NCBI RefSeq assembly: GCF_050389775.1 | Contig: NZ_CP177144.1 | Span: 3,968,001-4,032,000, forward strand | DNA: 64,000 nt | Direction of reading: 5' to 3' | Origin: Marinibacterium sp050389775 | GTDB taxonomy: Bacteria; Pseudomonadota; Alphaproteobacteria; Rhodobacterales; Rhodobacteraceae | In this document: one piece after another, positions 61,660-64,000 of the stretch | How positions within the stretch are numbered: the first letter of the stretch is position 1 | Layout of the letters: the number at the start of each line of letters is the position of its first letter | Notes under the pieces: model-generated | The model's database searches: none | Told to the model about the DNA's origin: nothing | What the model saw: the letters and a program-made list of their open reading frames with translations, nothing else | Program-made: the position numbers and the translations under genes

Positions 61660-61917
61660 TTGGGCAAGTACAACCGTCATTTCGAGCTGGGTCTGCAGGA
61701 TCTCGAGCTGATCGAGAACGCATTGCAGCAAGCCAAGAAGGACCTCTCGCTCAAGCGCATGCGCCTGCTGGCACAAGAGATGGATGACACCACCCGTGCC
61801 GCCGAGCTGGACGATATCGACTCCGAACTGACCGAGACCTACGAATTGCTCGGCAAGCTGCACAACCAGAAGGTCTTCTGGCGGCCCAAGCCGGGCGCGC
61901 CCTATATCGGCGGCTGA
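61660..61917 (+). CDS. Small conserved hypothetical protein with TTG start
   Basis: Product of 85 aa, mostly helical with a long amphipathic segment (ELGLQDLELIENALQQAKKD, DDIDSELTETYELLGKLHNQ) and a short C-terminal tail (KVFWRPKPGAPYIGG). Coiled-coil-like; function unknown. The TTG start is chosen because GKYNRHFELGLQDLELIE begins the conserved-looking part and only noise precedes it. The ribosome-binding site is in a hairpin (61625-61658). A good terminator follows 7 bp after the stop. Confidence 0.7.
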   Translation: MGKYNRHFELGLQDLELIENALQQAKKDLSLKRMRLLAQEMDDTTRAAELDDIDSELTETYELLGKLHNQKVFWRPKPGAPYIGG

Positions 61918-61923
61918 ACGACA

Positions 61924-61950
61924 AACGGCTCCCCTGCGGGAGCCGTTTTC
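61924..61950 (+). terminator. Intrinsic terminator of the TTG-start gene
   Basis: Stem AACGGCTCCC (61924-61933) / GGGAGCCGTT (61938-61947), tetraloop CTGC, then TTCTCTT. It begins 7 bp after the stop. Confidence 0.9.
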
Positions 61951-62093
61951 TCTTGTCCGGACCTCGGGGCGGTCAGGGTGACGATCATGGGCCCTGCCTG
62001 TCCGGCCCGCCCATGAACCCGGTGACAGGTCGGGTCACCCCCCGGCCACCCCGAGAACCGCGCGGCGCGCCTGCAAGGGCGCGACAAGCAGGC

Positions 62094-62837
62094 TCAGGCC
62101 AGCTGTTCCATGACCTCGTCGGAAGCTTCGAAATTGGTCGTCACCCGCTGGACGTCGTCATCGTCCTCCAGCGCGTCGACCAGCTTCATCAGCTTCTGCA
62201 TGTTGTCCAGGTCCATCTCGGTGGTCGTCGTGGGCTTCCACACCAGCTTGGTGCTTTCACTCTCGCCCAGCCCGGCTTCAAGCGCCGTGGCCACCTCGTT
62301 GAGATCGGTGTCGGCGCACCAGATCACGTGGCCCTCGTCCGAGCTTTCCACGTCCTCTGCCCCGGCCTCGATCGCCGCTTCGAACACCGCGTCGGCATCG
62401 CCGGCCTCGGCCGAATAGGTCACCTCGCCCTTGCGCTCGAACATGAAGCCCACCGAGCCGGTCTCGCCCAGGTTGCCGCCGTTCTTGGAAAAGGTCGACC
62501 GCACGTTCGACGCCGTCCGGTTGCGGTTGTCGGTCATCGCCTCGACGATGATCGCCACGCCGTTCGGGCCATAGCCCTCGTAGCGGATTTCCTCGTATTC
62601 CTCGCCGTCCCCGCCGGTGGCCTTCTTGATGGCCCGGTCGATGTTGTCCTTGGGCATCGACTGGCCCTTGGCTTCCTTCACCGCCAGGCGCAGGCGCGGG
62701 TTCTTGTCGGGATCGGGGTCGCCCATCTTGGCGGCGACGGTGATTTCCTTGGACAGCTTCGAAAACAGCTTCGACCGGGCCGCGTCCTGGCGGCCTTTCC
62801 GATGCTGGATGTTGGCCCATTTTGAATGGCCGGCCAT
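62094..62837 (-). CDS. yebC: YebC/PmpR-family DNA-binding or translation factor
   Basis: Protein of 247 aa, strongly conserved: AGHSKWANIQHRKGRQDAAR at the N-terminus, FSKLSKEITVAAKMGDPDPD, MPKDNIDRAIKKATGG, YGPNGVAIIVEAMTDNRNRT, and the acidic C-terminal part TTEMDLDNMQKLMKLVDALE. The family is involved in transcription control and, from recent work, in relief of ribosome stalling on polyproline. It is divergent from the glucose dehydrogenase gene across 659 bp. Confidence 0.95.
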   Translation of the reverse strand: MAGHSKWANIQHRKGRQDAARSKLFSKLSKEITVAAKMGDPDPDKNPRLRLAVKEAKGQSMPKDNIDRAIKKATGGDGEEYEEIRYEGYGPNGVAIIVEAMTDNRNRTASNVRSTFSKNGGNLGETGSVGFMFERKGEVTYSAEAGDADAVFEAAIEAGAEDVESSDEGHVIWCADTDLNEVATALEAGLGESESTKLVWKPTTTTEMDLDNMQKLMKLVDALEDDDDVQRVTTNFEASDEVMEQLA

Positions 62838-63496
62838 GTGCTACTCTCCTGCGGACGTCTCGGGCTGAAATTCTGACGGTGCATATAGGCCAGCCCACCG
62901 GCAAAGAGCAAGGGCGGCACAAGCGCCCCACCCCGTTCCGCGCGTCGAACCGTCCCGCGCCCTGGCAAAGCCGGGTGGCTACAACGGCAGACCATCCGCC
63001 TGTTCCTCCGGGCCTCGTCGTGTTTTTGCCAAGCCGCCCGTCGGCCGGATCGGTGCCCCCTCCGTGCCGCGCCGATCGATACCTCCGCCCTCACGGCCGC
63101 GCCGAGGTGCTGCACCGGCCCCCTGCTTCCCCTCATGCCCCCGTCTCACAGGCGCCAGGCCGTTGCGCCCACCTGTCCGGCCCATTCGTCCAGCTTCTCT
63201 GCAGGCCACCGCCGCCGCCATCTCCGCCGGCCCCTGGCCCATCGCGCCCGCCCCCCTGCTCCGGCCCGGCCCCTGCGGCCTCCCTGATGAAACGCCCCCG
63301 CGTCCCAACCAGCACGCCTCCGCCTCCAGCCCGTGCACCCGCGCAGTATACATGTGCATGCCAGCCCTTGCCCCCGGCGCCGAAGGCTGCAATTAACCAG
63401 ATGTTCCAATTCGTGCCGCGCCGTTTCCGGGGGGAGGCGGAGGCGTCTGGCGGACCGGTTCGGACAAACGAACACGACCTGATCCAGGACGACCAA
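62838..63496. other. 659-bp divergent gap between yebC and gcd
   Basis: No convincing gene. Both strands have open frames, but their composition is Pro/Arg-rich noise. A GTATACATGTGCATGC segment near 63347-63362 is weakly palindromic. The gap presumably holds both promoters; I can point to no specific box. Confidence 0.55.
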
Positions 63497-64000
63497 ATGA
63501 CCTTTACCTCCCCCTCTCTCTCGCGGCCCCTGACCGGGCTGCTCATCCTGCTGGGCCTTGTCCTGGCCCTGATGGGCCTGGGCCTGGCCATCGGCGGCGG
63601 CATGCTGATCGCCCGCGGCGGCAGCTGGTACTACCTGGCCATGGGCCTGGCCCTGATCGCCTCGGGCGCCGAGATCGCCCGCGGCTCGCGCCAGGGCGCG
63701 GTGATCTACACCCTGGCCTTCGTGGCCACCCTGGCCTGGGCCTGGTGGGAAGCCGGGCCGGATTTCTGGGCCCTGCACGCCCGCATCTTCACCTTCCTCG
63801 TGCTCTTCGTCGTGGTCATGGCCCTGCACCCGCTGACCCTGAAACGCGCCGGCCGCGCGCCGGCCACGGGCGCGTTCCTGACCCTGGCGGGCCTGGGCCT
63901 GGTGGGCGTCATCGCCATGGGCTGGGGCATGTTCCTGCCCCACGGCCGGCATGACATGACCCTGGCCACCGGCCAGGTTCCCCAGGCCGCCGACGCCCGG
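63497..64000 (+). CDS. gcd: Membrane-bound PQQ-dependent glucose dehydrogenase, N-terminal part (runs off the edge)
   Basis: First 168 residues of a PQQ-dependent dehydrogenase of the glucose/quinate/shikimate type, which oxidises aldoses in the periplasm and passes electrons to ubiquinone. The visible part is the five-helix membrane domain: LLILLGLVLALMGLGLAIGG, SWYYLAMGLALIASGAEIAR, GAVIYTLAFVATLAWAWWEA and FTFLVLFVVVMALHPLTLKR. The beta-propeller lies beyond the window. ATG 63497 starts just before the first helix. Quinate or shikimate could be the substrate instead. Confidence 0.82.
   Translation, partial: MTFTSPSLSRPLTGLLILLGLVLALMGLGLAIGGGMLIARGGSWYYLAMGLALIASGAEIARGSRQGAVIYTLAFVATLAWAWWEAGPDFWALHARIFTFLVLFVVVMALHPLTLKRAGRAPATGAFLTLAGLGLVGVIAMGWGMFLPHGRHDMTLATGQVPQAADAR

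Noticed and set aside
63146..63952. Minus-strand 268-codon frame at the right edge
   Set aside because: Antisense to the PQQ-dehydrogenase membrane domain, whose helices are clear on the plus strand.

Overview
The window looks like a chromosomal segment of a high-GC alphaproteobacterium of the Rhodobacteraceae (roseobacter/Paracoccaceae type). The evidence is the gene content: a ScfR-type PccR next to propionyl-CoA carboxylase, a divergent betICBA/choXWV block, ThyX as thymidylate synthase, small TTTGCAAA operators, a Hint-domain protein, a DUF6497 protein and tiny Cys-anchored lipoproteins. I see no tRNA, rRNA, insertion sequence, prophage or CRISPR array.

Layout. 1-2.5 kb: the tail of a bufferin-type operon (bufB, bufC, DoxX; the precursor gene bufA would lie just left of the window). 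2.6-6.4 kb: ArsC/Spx-like protein, cold-shock protein, two small secreted proteins, a hydrolase, thyX. 6.6-8.9 kb: a lipoprotein with a TbpB-like barrel followed by a Slam-type outer-membrane translocator. 9-11.4 kb: gloA and two overlapping DUF1194 (vWA-like) genes, the second with a long decapeptide-repeat insertion. 11.4-16 kb: MarR regulator, sdhE, XRE regulator, aminotransferase, MATE pump. 16-24.7 kb: hydrolase, Hint protein, parE, an 18-copy 8-bp repeat, several secreted proteins, lolD/lolC. 25-32.5 kb: proS, then the AI-2E/hdaA/ppk/ppx cluster (polyphosphate and DnaA control). 32.6-34.7 kb: secreted protein, TerB/DnaJ protein, glyoxalase-like protein.

34.9-49 kb carries propionyl-CoA assimilation: pccB, pccA and methylmalonyl-CoA mutase on the minus strand, interleaved with small lipoproteins, a RidA protein and a DUF6497 fusion. 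The regulator PccR is nearby, and perfect TTTGCAAA sites lie upstream of pccB and of pccR itself. 49-58 kb carries choline-O-sulfate/choline to glycine betaine conversion (betI, betC, betB, betA), divergent from the choline ABC transporter choXWV, with a palindromic candidate BetI operator between them. 58-64 kb: HxlR/SDR divergent pair, EamA and LysE transporters, a small TTG-start protein, yebC, and the 5' end of a membrane PQQ-dependent glucose dehydrogenase that runs off the right edge.

The most unusual property is a high density of short, degenerate tandem repeat arrays, each with a unit private to its locus (8, 12, 13, 15, 17, about 28, 30 and 66 bp). They sit mainly just after stop codons or in coding loops. 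Two have expanded proteins in frame: BufC with a triplicated N-terminal motif, and the second DUF1194 protein with about 15 decapeptides. Separately, a GTAGGATGGGTGC palindrome occurs twice and a purine-rich tract ending in AAGAAGCAG occurs three times between genes.
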